DNA of 64,000 nt from Pyxidicoccus xibeiensis (GTDB lineage: Bacteria; Myxococcota; Myxococcia; Myxococcales; Myxococcaceae). Below the pieces are notes generated by a model, which made no database searches, was not told where the DNA came from, and saw only the letters and a list, made by a program, of their open reading frames with translations. The stretch is from the NCBI RefSeq assembly GCF_024198175.1, contig NZ_JAJVKV010000001.1:1426001-1490000 (forward strand), read 5' to 3'. This document shows positions 27,767-36,410 of this stretch, one piece after another (position 1 is the first letter of the stretch; every line of letters starts with the position of its first letter). The position numbers and the translations under genes were made by a program.

Positions 27767-28201
27767 TCAGGCCTTGCTGCCGACGAAGCCTCCGCCAAAG
27801 GGCGAGAAGCCCCGCTTGCGCAGCGCCTCGCGCTCGGACTTCAGCGCGGCCAGCGCCTCGTCACGCGTGCTGTAGTGGTTCACCGCGGCGCCGTTGATGG
27901 CCCCGCTGGTGAGCACGAACATGCGCGTCATCTCGTCCCCGCCGAAGCGGTATGAGCGGTGGGTGTAGCGCTCCAGCACCTCACGGCGCTCCTTGCCGAA
28001 CACGCGCCCCGCGGTGAACTTCACCACCAACCCGTCCAGGTTGATGAGCAGGTCCACCTTGCCAGGGTACCTGGTGAGGTGTGCCTCCACCTCCCGCCGC
28101 CAGCGCAGCACATCCTCCTCGTTCGAGAGGATGCAGTCCGTGAAGTTCGCGGTGACGACGTCGTTCGGCGCGTCGTAGTCGAAGCTCATGCTCCAGGCCA
28201 T
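27767..28201 (-). CDS. Hypothetical protein, STAS/SpoIIAA-like layout
   Basis: This 144-aa soluble protein starts after a clear AGGAGG site. The segment KVDLLINLDGLVVKFTAGRV followed by MTRMFVLTSG has alternating strands and helices like SpoIIAA/STAS-type proteins, but the match is weak and no phospho-site is obvious. It lies 28 bp downstream of the hydrolase at 28230 on the same strand and is probably co-transcribed. Function unknown. Confidence 0.6.
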   Translation of the reverse strand: MAWSMSFDYDAPNDVVTANFTDCILSNEEDVLRWRREVEAHLTRYPGKVDLLINLDGLVVKFTAGRVFGKERREVLERYTHRSYRFGGDEMTRMFVLTSGAINGAAVNHYSTRDEALAALKSEREALRKRGFSPFGGGFVGSKA

Positions 28202-28229
28202 CTGACTGCCTCCTGCCTTTGGATACCGC

Positions 28230-29015
28230 TCAGGCCGGTGCCGAGCCGGCGAGGAATGAGGAGATCATCGCGGCCAGCTCCACCGGACGCTCCATCTGCG
28301 GGTAGTGCCCCGGGCCCGGCAGGTACGCCAGGCGCGCGCGGCGGATGGGCTCCACCACGGACTGCCGCAGGAAGGCGGGCGGCAGGAAGGCGTCGTCCGT
28401 GGCCACCACCAGCGTGGGCGCGGTGATGGCCGACAGCTTCTCGGCGAAGCCCCCCTTCGTCCACGCGTCGAAGATGTTCTCGATGGCCGGCGCGCAGGTG
28501 TTCGCCGCGTCCTTCAGCATCGCCTCCAGCCCCTCAGGCGGGAGCGTCTTGCAGGACAGGTTGACGATGGTCGCCTGCTGCTCGCGGTTGCCCGCCGAGG
28601 TGCGGAACAGCCCGGCCGCGTCCGGAGGCAGCGGCAGGCCCGCCGCGGGCACCGGGTTGACGAGCATCAGCGCGTCCACGCGGCCCGGCACCTGCGCCGC
28701 CACCCACTGCGCCAGCTGGCCGCCCATGCTGTGGCCCACCAGCGTGAAGCGCTGCGCCCCGGCCGCGTCCGCCACCGTGAGCACGTCCTGCGCCAGCTGC
28801 TGCAGCGTATAGCCCCCGGTCGGCTTCCCCGACTGGCCCGTCCCGCGCCCGTCCGGAATCACCAGCCGCAGCCCGGTCAGGTCGAACTTCTCCAGCATGC
28901 TGTTCCACACCGCCCCGGACACCATCCACCCGTGCACCAGCACCACCGTGCGCGGTCCCTCTCCCATGATGCGGTAGTGCAGCGAAGTCCCGTCAGACGC
29001 GGAAGTCGTGGGCAT
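28230..29015 (-). CDS. Alpha/beta hydrolase
   Basis: This 261-aa cytoplasmic enzyme has the oxyanion motif VLVHGWMVSG, the nucleophile elbow GHSMGGQ and the terminal His in GPGHYPQMERP, with an acidic residue in VVATDDAF. It resembles the 3-oxoadipate enol-lactonase or chloroperoxidase-like esterase branch; the substrate is unknown. The start at 29015 is preceded by GAGGAG. The divergent methyltransferase-like gene begins 186 bp away. Confidence 0.8.
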   Translation of the reverse strand: MPTTSASDGTSLHYRIMGEGPRTVVLVHGWMVSGAVWNSMLEKFDLTGLRLVIPDGRGTGQSGKPTGGYTLQQLAQDVLTVADAAGAQRFTLVGHSMGGQLAQWVAAQVPGRVDALMLVNPVPAAGLPLPPDAAGLFRTSAGNREQQATIVNLSCKTLPPEGLEAMLKDAANTCAPAIENIFDAWTKGGFAEKLSAITAPTLVVATDDAFLPPAFLRQSVVEPIRRARLAYLPGPGHYPQMERPVELAAMISSFLAGSAPA

Positions 29016-29200
29016 GCGGTCTCCTCTGAGTAGAAGGATAGAGCAGGGCTGAAGAATTGTGCAGAACTGAAAGCAAGCCACGAGTTCGCGACGTGCGCCA
29101 TGGAGGGCCATGTAGGAGCGCGCGGAGGGTGAAGGGCGGCTCACCCCAATGCGAGAGGGGGCCCTGGCGGGGATTTCCCTCTGGCACACTCCGCGCCCAC

Positions 29201-29944
29201 ATGGCGGATGAACGGGATGGCGTGGGCGGCGCGGAGCCCCGACGCACGGTGTACTGCGAGGATGCGCTGGCGTGGCTGGAGGCCCGGCCGGTGCTGGAGG
29301 GGTGCTCGGCCATCGCCTCGCTGCCGGATGTGTCCGAGTTCCCCTCGCTGACGCTGGCGGAGTGGAAGGCGTGGTTCATCCGCGCGGCGGGGCTGGTGCT
29401 GTCGCGGGTGCCTGCTGACGGGGTGGCCCTCTTCTACCAGACGGACGTGAAGCAGGAGGGCGTCTGGGTGGACAAGGGGTACATGGTGGCGCGGGCGGCG
29501 GAGGAGGTGGGCAGCGAGCTGCTCTTCCACAAGGTGGTGTGCCGCCGGGCGCCGGGGACGGTAACGTGGGGCCGGCCCGCGTACTCGCACCTGCTGGGCT
29601 TCTCACGAGGGGTGCGGGCGAACCTGGCGAAGGCCACGGCGGACGTGCTGCCGGAGGCAGGCGAGGTGACGTGGACGCGTGGCATGGGCGTGGAGGCGTG
29701 CCTGGCGGCGTGCCGCTTCATCCTGGAGCACACCGCCACGCGCACGGTGGTGGACCCGTTCTGCGGCCACGGCACGGTACTGGCCGTGGCGAATGCGCTC
29801 GGACTGGACGCGGTGGGCGTGGAGCTCAGCCGCAAGCGGGCTCGCAAGGCCCGCAACCTGCGCGGCGAGTGGCGCGAGGGGAAGCTCGTGCTCTCCGGCG
29901 CGGGAGGGACGGGGGCGCCGGAGGACGCAGCCGAGTCGGAGTGA
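29201..29944 (+). CDS. SAM-dependent methyltransferase, nucleic-acid type
   Basis: The 247-aa protein has the SAM-binding motif VVDPFCGHGTVLAVANALG near residue 180, the form found in class I methyltransferases that act on DNA or RNA (DPFCGxGT). An order with SAM motif I after the catalytic motif is suggested: the upstream ASLPDVSEF (about 45) is where a (D/S)PP-type motif IV would be, but it lacks the usual aromatic residue. RNA or DNA as substrate is inference. No restriction endonuclease is adjacent. Confidence 0.65.
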   Translation: MADERDGVGGAEPRRTVYCEDALAWLEARPVLEGCSAIASLPDVSEFPSLTLAEWKAWFIRAAGLVLSRVPADGVALFYQTDVKQEGVWVDKGYMVARAAEEVGSELLFHKVVCRRAPGTVTWGRPAYSHLLGFSRGVRANLAKATADVLPEAGEVTWTRGMGVEACLAACRFILEHTATRTVVDPFCGHGTVLAVANALGLDAVGVELSRKRARKARNLRGEWREGKLVLSGAGGTGAPEDAAESE

Positions 29945-29994
29945 GCGGCGCCGACGAAGTCGAGGTCCACGTTCCGAGCATCCTGGACCGGTGA

Positions 29995-30026
29995 CGAGCG
30001 GATGCTCCACCGGGAGCATTCGCTCG
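29995..30026. terminator. Hairpin between convergent genes
   Basis: Fourteen-bp arms CGAGCGGATGCTCC (29995-30008) and GGAGCATTCGCTCG (30013-30026) pair with one mismatch around a 4-nt loop, between convergent stops at 29944 and 30049. It is a strong stem-loop expected to stop transcription from both sides. Confidence 0.75.
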
Positions 30027-30048
30027 CCGTGGCTGGAGCGTTGGGCGC

Positions 30049-30711
30049 CTACTTCACCGCGCGGGTCGCCTGCTCCGGCGCGGCGAGCGTGGCGGCGAGC
30101 AGCGCGTCCGAGGCCAGCTCGCCGGCGACCGCTGCTTCCAGCTCGGTGATGAAGGCTGCGAAGAGCCGCTCCTCCAGCGCGAGCGCGGCGTCCAGCGAGG
30201 CGCCCACGGCCGAGAGGCGCGCGACACAGGCGTCCTCGATGGTGCGCCGGTGGCTCTGCTCCTCGGTGACGATGCGTCCCAGCTCCTCGCGCACGCCCGG
30301 GTGGCGGGAGGCGGCCTTGTAGAGCGGGTAGAGCACCATGGCGCGGCGCTCGATGGCCGTGGTGGTGAGCAGGTAGTGCAGGTACATGTCCGGCGCGCCG
30401 GTGTAGCCGGTGGCCCAGGTGGCCAGCTCGTGGTCCAGGGCCTGGAAGTAGCGGCCCGCGGCTTCGGGGCAGAGGAAGTCGGAGGGCTCGGCGCCACCGA
30501 GCTCGGCCGACAGGCGCTTGAAGGCGAAGGCGTGGCGCGTCTCGTCGGCGAGGTGGCCCAGCACCTCCAGCGAGGGATGCCGGTCCGCCACCGTGCGCGA
30601 AATCTTCCGCGCTCCAATGAACTCCATCAGGGACAGGGTGTGCAGCCAGCGCGCCTCGACTCGCGGCGACTGGGAGAGCTGGCGAAGCACGGCCTGGATT
30701 CGGTCACGCAT
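30049..30711 (-). CDS. Ferritin-like diiron protein
   Basis: This 220-aa all-helical protein has two ExxH motifs in the spacing of a ferritin-like diiron site: DETRHAFAFKRL and EEQSHRRTIED. Additional glutamates sit in TLSLMEFIGARK and TTAIERRAMVLY. Four-helix diiron carboxylate proteins include oxidases, N-oxygenases and iron stores; the reaction here cannot be assigned. The start at 30711 is the first that begins directly with the helical domain. A divergent secreted-protein gene starts 155 bp away. Confidence 0.75.
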   Translation of the reverse strand: MRDRIQAVLRQLSQSPRVEARWLHTLSLMEFIGARKISRTVADRHPSLEVLGHLADETRHAFAFKRLSAELGGAEPSDFLCPEAAGRYFQALDHELATWATGYTGAPDMYLHYLLTTTAIERRAMVLYPLYKAASRHPGVREELGRIVTEEQSHRRTIEDACVARLSAVGASLDAALALEERLFAAFITELEAAVAGELASDALLAATLAAPEQATRAVK

Positions 30712-30865
30712 GGCGCCGCCGTGTAGCGCGGTGCCGGCGGCCATGCGAGCACGAAGACGCCTGCCCGGTGTGAGAGGTGCCAGCGTCCAGGGGCCGGTGG
30801 TAGACAGGGCGCGTCCGTGACGCGGTGGAGCCTCGTGCGACCGCGGCCTCCGGGGGACCGACACC

Positions 30866-32323
30866 ATGCTGACACTGCCTGCCACGCTCCTGCTGCTCTC
30901 CGCTGCTGCCGCCCCCGTGACGCTCCATGAGGGCTTGCCCAAGGGCTTCCAGGCGGATGGGAAGCTGGACGAGTGGAAGCAGCCGCCCTCGCTGACGATG
31001 GGCGCGGCGAACCAGGTGGCGGGGAGCGCGAAGGTGGCGTCGCCCGCGGACCTGTCCGCGAAGGTGTGGCTGGCCCTGGGCCCCGAGGGGCTCGCGATTG
31101 CCGGCGAGGTGCTGGACGACAAGGTCCAGCTGACGAACAAGAAGGAGATCAACGCCGACCACGCCGAGGTGTGGCTCTCGCTGCCGCAGCCGAAGCTGCC
31201 GCCGCTGGCCTTCATCAACCACGTGGCGGAGAACGAGGTGCCTACCGAGGCGGCCTGCGCGAAGGTGTCCGAGGAGGACCCGGCGAAGTGCAAGGCGTGG
31301 TGGAAGCAGCAGACTGCGCGCCGCAAGCAGCTGCAGGCGGACCTGGTGACGCAGTACGGGCTGACGCCCCGGGGCGTGGTGCGCTACGGGCTGGCGGGCA
31401 CGGTGGGCGCGGCCCGGTACGAGCCCTTCCCCGGCGGCTACCGCTTCGAGGCGCTGATTCCGATGACGTCCTTCCCTCGCACGGCGCAGGCGCCGCTGAA
31501 GGATGTGCGCGTGCTGGTGGACCTGGTGGACAGCGACGAGGGGGGCGCGAAGCAGGAGACGTTCCTGTCCTCGTCACCGCAGCGGAAGTTCGGGGATGCG
31601 TCGACGTTCCATGCGGTGACGCTGAAGAAGCCGCTGCGGTTCGGGAAGTGGCCGGAGCTGTTGGAGGCGGCGCTGCAGGTGCAGCCGGGGGCGTCGTATG
31701 CACCGGGGCCGGATGCGGACTCGCTGCAGGTCTGGGTGAACCCGGCGCAGCCGTACCAGTTCGTGCCGGAGGCGCAGAGCCCGGACGTGGTGCAGGTGGA
31801 CCTGGGCACGGTGACGAGCCTGGGGAAGGTGGGGGACGTGGAGCTGGTCCTGGTGGCGGCGGAGGCGGACGGGTACGGCATGAATCGCTGGCTGGTGTCG
31901 CGCAGGGGGCAGGCGATTCTGAAGAGGGAGGGCGTGCGGGGTGACGAGGTGAGGGCGACGCCGCGGGCGCCGGGCCTGCACCTGCTGCAAATCTACGATG
32001 GCCCCAGCAACCCGCTGGGGAGCGGCGCGTGCGGTGCGTGCCCGCTGGTGTACTTCAACCACTTCACGATGGATGCGAAGGGGCAGTTCTCGAAGGCGGA
32101 GAACCTGGAGGGCGCGGGCGGCATGACGGGCGACCCGGTGGAGTGGACGGTGAGCGCGGACCTGACGCGCATCGAGGCGTTCGAGGTGGAGGAGAACTCG
32201 AAGGGCGACCCCGGCTCGAAGCGGCTGGCTGCGCGGCACACGTTCGATGCGAAGACGGGCACGTACACGTCGGAGAAGTTCGCCGCGCCCGAGGAGTCGA
32301 AGGTGGGGGAGGACACGAAGTAG
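30866..32323 (+). CDS. Secreted protein with a CBM9/DOMON-like domain
   Basis: The 485-aa protein has a signal peptide (MLTLPATLLLLSAAAA). An N-terminal beta-sandwich follows whose DGKLDEWKQPPSL and DDKVQLTNKKEINADHAEVW match the pattern of family-9 carbohydrate-binding-like domains found in exported proteins. The rest is beta-rich without catalytic motif. It carries a run ACGACPLVYF with a Cys pair and ends in Lys/Glu-rich sequence. Role may be polysaccharide binding at the cell surface; not certain. Confidence 0.65.
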   Translation: MLTLPATLLLLSAAAAPVTLHEGLPKGFQADGKLDEWKQPPSLTMGAANQVAGSAKVASPADLSAKVWLALGPEGLAIAGEVLDDKVQLTNKKEINADHAEVWLSLPQPKLPPLAFINHVAENEVPTEAACAKVSEEDPAKCKAWWKQQTARRKQLQADLVTQYGLTPRGVVRYGLAGTVGAARYEPFPGGYRFEALIPMTSFPRTAQAPLKDVRVLVDLVDSDEGGAKQETFLSSSPQRKFGDASTFHAVTLKKPLRFGKWPELLEAALQVQPGASYAPGPDADSLQVWVNPAQPYQFVPEAQSPDVVQVDLGTVTSLGKVGDVELVLVAAEADGYGMNRWLVSRRGQAILKREGVRGDEVRATPRAPGLHLLQIYDGPSNPLGSGACGACPLVYFNHFTMDAKGQFSKAENLEGAGGMTGDPVEWTVSADLTRIEAFEVEENSKGDPGSKRLAARHTFDAKTGTYTSEKFAAPEESKVGEDTK

Positions 32324-32415
32324 CCGGCTTGTTCCCCGAGAAAGGGGTCCGGTGTAAGACCGCGAGGACCGCGGAACACGGGCCCCGATGGACAGGCCCA
32401 CTCGGGAGTGCCTCG

Positions 32416-33596
32416 ATGCTACTCAAGTCGCTCACCTACCAGGACAAGAAGACCGGGTGGACACTCCAGGACCTCAAGCTGGACCGGTTCAATCTGCTGG
32501 TGGGTGCGTCTGGCGTGGGCAAGACGCGCATCTTGAGGGCGATCCGGCAGATTCGGGCCATCGCATACGGCAGACATCCTGAAAGCCGTGTCATCATCGG
32601 AGTAGACACGGACGTTCCCATCTCCTTCGTGCTCGACTTTGAGCACGAAGCGCAGAGCTACGTTTGGGAGTTCGAAGCCACCCCGCGCGCCAACGAAGAA
32701 GAAGCGAAAGGCCCTAGTCAGCTACCTTGGTGGCAGTTCAAAACTGTTGTCACCAAAGAAAAGCTTACGAGTAGCTCCACTGGGGTACTCATCGAGCGAA
32801 ACTCCGAACGCTTTATATTCCAGAATCAAGAACTCCCATTGCTCAGCCGCGTGAACTCAGCGATTACACTTCTAGATGAGCACCTTATTCAAGACATACG
32901 CCAAGCCTTGGTGTATGACATCCTAGATGAACAATCCAAGCGGCTCACTGAAGCTCTTACAACAGAGGCATCCATCAGGTCTCTTCTCGACAAGCTCCAA
33001 TCTCTGAGCCAACTGAGAGCTCATACATGGGCGGATGTCGAAAAGAAGGCCTTTCTTCTACAGGAGCGATTTCCAGAGCAATTTCAGAACCTCAAAGAAC
33101 TGTTCATGGAGATCTTTCCTACGGTCGAAGACGTCATCGTCACCAAGACTTCTTTCGGAGATCCGCGTCCGGGCCAAGATCCGTCCGTCCACTTCGACTT
33201 CGAAGTGAAGGAGCGCGGCGTTCTCGTCCGATTTCCGAGTGGAGAACTCTCATCCGGAATGCTCCGGACATTGAAACAACTCATCAATCTTTGGCTCGCC
33301 CCGACAGGCACCGTCGTTCTCATCGATGAATTCGAGAACAGCCTCGGCGTCAACTGCATGGGCCCGCTCACCGAGTTCATCCAGTCCAGGGCTTCCGAGC
33401 TGCAGTTCATCATCACCAGCCACCATCCCTACATCATCAACAAGATTCCCAAGGACCACTGGAAGGTGGTGCGCCGCAAGGGCAGCGTCGTGCGCGTCAC
33501 GCCCGCCACGGAGATCAAGGCGCTCCAGGGAACCTCCGCCCAGGTGACTTCACCCGGCTCCTCAACTCTCCGGAGTTCGAAGAGGGCCTCGCGTGA
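32416..33596 (+). CDS. AAA/ABC-type ATPase, apparent 3' frameshift; partner of TOPRIM-like protein
   Basis: This is a SMC/ABC-type ATPase of the AAA_15/AAA_21 kind common in anti-phage systems. Walker A GASGVGKT (30-37), signature LSSG (278-281), Walker B VVLIDEFEN (300 on, Asp304-Glu305) and H-loop TSHHP (His336) are intact. A helical insertion lies between. The literal frame runs on to 33843, 250 bp into the next gene, with arginine-rich nonsense. One base of shift near 33540 instead yields DFTRLLNSPEFEEGLA and a stop at 33594-33596 overlapping the next start (GTGA). That strongly suggests a lost base there. Third positions are clearly more AT-rich than neighbours, a sign of transfer. GGAG precedes the ATG. 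Confidence 0.75.
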
Positions 33597-34318
33597 AGCT
33601 CTACCTCCTCGTCGAGGGGGAGCAGACCGAGAAGAAGCTCCTCCGCGCCTGGCTCAAGCACGCCTTCCCGCAGCTCACCGAGGTCTTCGCTCCTGCCGAC
33701 CTCGCGGCGGACTCGTTCTTCCTGCTCGCGGGCATGGGGTACCCCTCGTACCTGAAGCGCATCCCTCAGGCGCTCGAAGATGCGGCCCACCATGGCGCCA
33801 CGCATCTGTTCATCTGTATCGACGCGGAGGATCTCTCGTATGAGCAGCGGCGTGCTGAAGTCGCTGAAATCCTTGAGTCAGCCACCACGGCACTCCAGCG
33901 GCGCGGGCTCCAGTTCCTCGGGCACATCCACATCATCGTCGCGGATTGCTGCATCGAGAGCTGGCTGCTCGGTCACCGGCGGCTCGTCCCCCGCCAGCCC
34001 ACGGCCGAGGAAATCCTCCGCTTCAAGCAGTTCTATGACGTGTCAGAGGAAGACCCCGAGCGAATGGCCTGTCCACCGGGCTCCATGAGCAGGGCGCTCT
34101 ACTACCACGAGTACCTGCGCGCGGTCTTCCGGCACCACGGACAGACGTACCTGAAGAACAACCCCGGCATCGCCAAGGAGGGCAACTACCTCGCGGCCCT
34201 GAGAGACCGGTGCCTCGATGAAGCACGGCCTCCACACCTGCGAAGCTTCCGGGTGCTCTGGGAGGCATGGCGCACGATGGGTGGACGCATCAATGTCGAA
34301 GAGTCGCCGACCACCTGA
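33593..34318 (+). CDS. TOPRIM-like (RloB/DUF4276-type) effector protein
   Basis: This 241-aa protein has a GTG start inside the end of the ATPase gene. The N-terminal strand YLLVEGEQTEKKLL carries the conserved Glu of TOPRIM-type nucleases. FICIDAED (Asp77, Asp80) would be the acidic metal site, and VADCCIESWLLG (118-128) resembles the FExWLL element of RloB-like proteins. Paired with an OLD-like ATPase it has the layout of AbiL (RloAB), PARIS or a split Gabija system, where the ATPase senses the phage and the TOPRIM protein cleaves DNA or tRNA. Family placement is by motif only. Confidence 0.65.
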   Translation: MKLYLLVEGEQTEKKLLRAWLKHAFPQLTEVFAPADLAADSFFLLAGMGYPSYLKRIPQALEDAAHHGATHLFICIDAEDLSYEQRRAEVAEILESATTALQRRGLQFLGHIHIIVADCCIESWLLGHRRLVPRQPTAEEILRFKQFYDVSEEDPERMACPPGSMSRALYYHEYLRAVFRHHGQTYLKNNPGIAKEGNYLAALRDRCLDEARPPHLRSFRVLWEAWRTMGGRINVEESPTT

Positions 34319-34327
34319 CGCCCAGGC

Positions 34328-34828
34328 TCACCGGAACTCGTCGACGATAAACACGCCGGCCCGGGAGAACTCGAGAATGGCGGTGCCGGGCTGCGAGCCT
34401 GGCAGTTTCCGGAGCTGCCCCTTCCCAGCCCGGGCCACGGCGCAGATGGGAATGCGCTTCGAGCCTCGCAGCGGATGCGCCTCGTAGTACCGGATGACGA
34501 CCTGCGGGCCACCGGTCCATACCCGGCCGTAGAGCCGCATGGGCGATTCGAGAAGCCCGAGTTCGTCATCCAGGAAGCTCTCGATGGGACCGTCGTAGAG
34601 CGTGATGGGACTCGTGTCGGTCTGGTTCGCGTCGAGTTCTATGATTCCAGCATCCCCCACCGACAACTGGAGGTACTCCATCGCCTCCAGCGCCCTCTCC
34701 GGGCACTTCTCCGGCCCCGGGCTCCCGTCTGGCCGAAGGGCCAGTCCACCAGTCGCGGTACTTGCGCAGCTTGAGGCCGTGACGAGGAGGATGGCACAGC
34801 CCACGAGCGCGAAGGTCTTGGAGCTCAT
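34328..34828 (-). CDS. Hypothetical lipoprotein
   Basis: The 166-aa protein has a lipoprotein signal (LVGCAILLVTASSC, lipidated Cys near residue 22). The mature part is mostly beta and ends in AILEFSRAGVFIVDEFR. It starts 11 bp after the stop of the broken DUF2381 gene and is probably in the same transcript. It runs convergent with the TOPRIM-like gene, whose stop is only 9 bp away. No family recognised. Confidence 0.6.
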   Translation of the reverse strand: MSSKTFALVGCAILLVTASSCASTATGGLALRPDGSPGPEKCPERALEAMEYLQLSVGDAGIIELDANQTDTSPITLYDGPIESFLDDELGLLESPMRLYGRVWTGGPQVVIRYYEAHPLRGSKRIPICAVARAGKGQLRKLPGSQPGTAILEFSRAGVFIVDEFR

Positions 34829-34839
34829 TGCTGCCGCTC

Positions 34840-35759
34840 TTACTCGCGGGCCAGACGATGATCCAGCAGCACGACGGCTTGTCGATAGCCCTCGTCATTG
34901 AAGATTTCGAGCGCGAGGTTCTCCAGCCTGCCCTCCTCCATGAAAGCGCTCCTGTCCGCCACAATGGCGACCGAGCCAGTCGCGCCGGGGAGAATCACGG
35001 GCTTCTCGGAGCGAACGGCGCCGGACCTCAGACTCCTGCTCGATAGGGTCGAGAGCCGAGCTTCCAGGGCTGTCTCGGGTCGTGGTTCTTGAGGGTGAAG
35101 AGCACCGCCGCCTTGCCCTTCCCGGAGTACGTGGCGACGGTTATCTCGGCATCAGCCTCCTTGACGGACCACGTCTGCTTCACCTTGAAGGGGGTCTGCT
35201 TCTCTGCGCCTTTGACCAGGAGCGAGGCAAAGGCATGGTCAACGGATGTCTCTTCGCTGCGAAGTCGCTCGTTCTCCGCCTTCAGCGCCTGCTTCTCCTT
35301 GAGAGTGTCGTAGAGAGCCGAGAGTACGGAGTCGTAGCTGCTCTGGTCCTTGAAGACATTTACCTGTTGGTCCGTCCAGCCCCACTCTTCCTCATGCGGG
35401 GGAGCCAACAGGAATGGAACCTCCGTTCCATCTGCGAGAGTCACGACCAGCGAGACTCGCTCATCGGAGTCGAGGTCACGAAGCGGCTCCAGGATGACCT
35501 TCCTACCAGTCACGACGAGAGGCTCGAAGCGTCCCTCCCAGCCCAGCAAGCGTGTCCGGGCCGGGTCACAGGGGTGCTCGAATCGTAGCACCGTGACGAC
35601 CTGTCCCATCACGTAGACAGAGTGAGCGGCACGGCGCGGGTGCTCCGAGAGCAGTAGCGTCCTGACCGCCGCCTTGTCGCGATCTCGGGCGCCAGCGAGA
35701 GAGGCCGCTGTCACGAGCGCGAGCAGCAGTGCGATGTGTCTACCTTGGAGGTTCTTCAT
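34840..35759 (-). pseudogene. DUF2381 family protein, frameshifted near the 3' end
   Basis: DUF2381 is a myxobacterial family of secreted proteins often encoded beside Ser/Thr kinases. The first 243 codons read as a signal peptide (IALLLALVTAASLAGA), a beta domain and a coiled coil (LKEKQALKAENERLRSEE), then stop at 35028 just after HDPRQPWKL. The expected C-terminal domain continues in another frame: KPVILPGATGSVAIVADRSA and LALEIFNDEGYRQAVVLLD, ending at 34840. A single indel between about 35030 and 35060 explains this. The intact paralogue is at 49879. The truncated form could still be secreted. Confidence 0.8.
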
Positions 35760-35840
35760 GTCATGCAGAACCTAACAGGACAAGCGGGTACCTTTCTCAA
35801 CAGACTCGTTACCCAGGGAAAACAGCCGTAAAGCACCGCC

Positions 35841-36410
35841 ATGGCCCGCCGCTTCTACCAACTCGATGACGATGTCTCCGCCCCTGGCCGCTGGACGCTG
35901 GACAACCCGACCGATGCGCGAGGCGAGGAACTGGAGAACCCCTGGCAGTTCACGGACGGGCGCGCCCTCAATCTGACCGGGCGTCTCAACGTCCCTGTTG
36001 AGTCCGCTGGCAGGCCCCTCGACTTCACGCTCGCGGGCTTCAGCGTCCCCGTCATCCATGTCCTGCTGGCGGAGCTCTTCACCGAGCTGGCACCCGGCGA
36101 AGTCCAGTTGCTCCCAGTCGATGTCGATGGCCAGCCCGAGCAGTTCCTCATCCTCGTCGCCACCCGCCTCATCCAGTGCATCGACGACCAGAGGAGCGCG
36201 GAGGTGCGTTACTGGCGTCCGGAGGACGGGCTGCCGGAGAAGGTCGGGCAATACTCAGCGGTTCACGGCATGCGCATCGACCCGGCCCGTGTGGGTGAGG
36301 CCAGGATCTTCCGTCCTGAAGGCTGGCCGGGCGTCCTCATCGTCTCGGAGGAACTCAAAGAAGCGCTGGAGCGCATCCGCGCCACGGGCGTGAAGTTCAC
36401 GGAGGTATAG
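35841..36410 (+). CDS. Imm11-type immunity protein, orphan
   Basis: The 189-aa protein is a clear paralogue of the one at 54320: shared segments are PVIHV, GQPEQFLILVATRLI(Q/R)CIDD, PEKVGQY and the FTEV end. The family (Imm11/DUF1629) accompanies nuclease toxins in polymorphic toxin systems. The paralogue sits right after an AHH-nuclease lipoprotein, but this copy has no toxin beside it; upstream is a divergent DUF2381 pseudogene. Orphan immunity genes can protect against toxins of neighbouring strains. Its last 14 bp overlap the convergent hydrolase gene. Confidence 0.75.
   Translation: MARRFYQLDDDVSAPGRWTLDNPTDARGEELENPWQFTDGRALNLTGRLNVPVESAGRPLDFTLAGFSVPVIHVLLAELFTELAPGEVQLLPVDVDGQPEQFLILVATRLIQCIDDQRSAEVRYWRPEDGLPEKVGQYSAVHGMRIDPARVGEARIFRPEGWPGVLIVSEELKEALERIRATGVKFTEV

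Noticed and set aside
29182..29195. CTGGCAC-like sigma-54 site before the methyltransferase-like gene
   Set aside because: GG and GC spacing fits, but the -12 element is poor and transcription would start inside the coding sequence, after the ATG at 29201.
33597..33843. In-frame extension of the ATPase into the TOPRIM-like gene
   Set aside because: Arg/Ala/Pro-rich shadow sequence; the alternative frame gives a plausible C-terminus and a 4-bp gene overlap.
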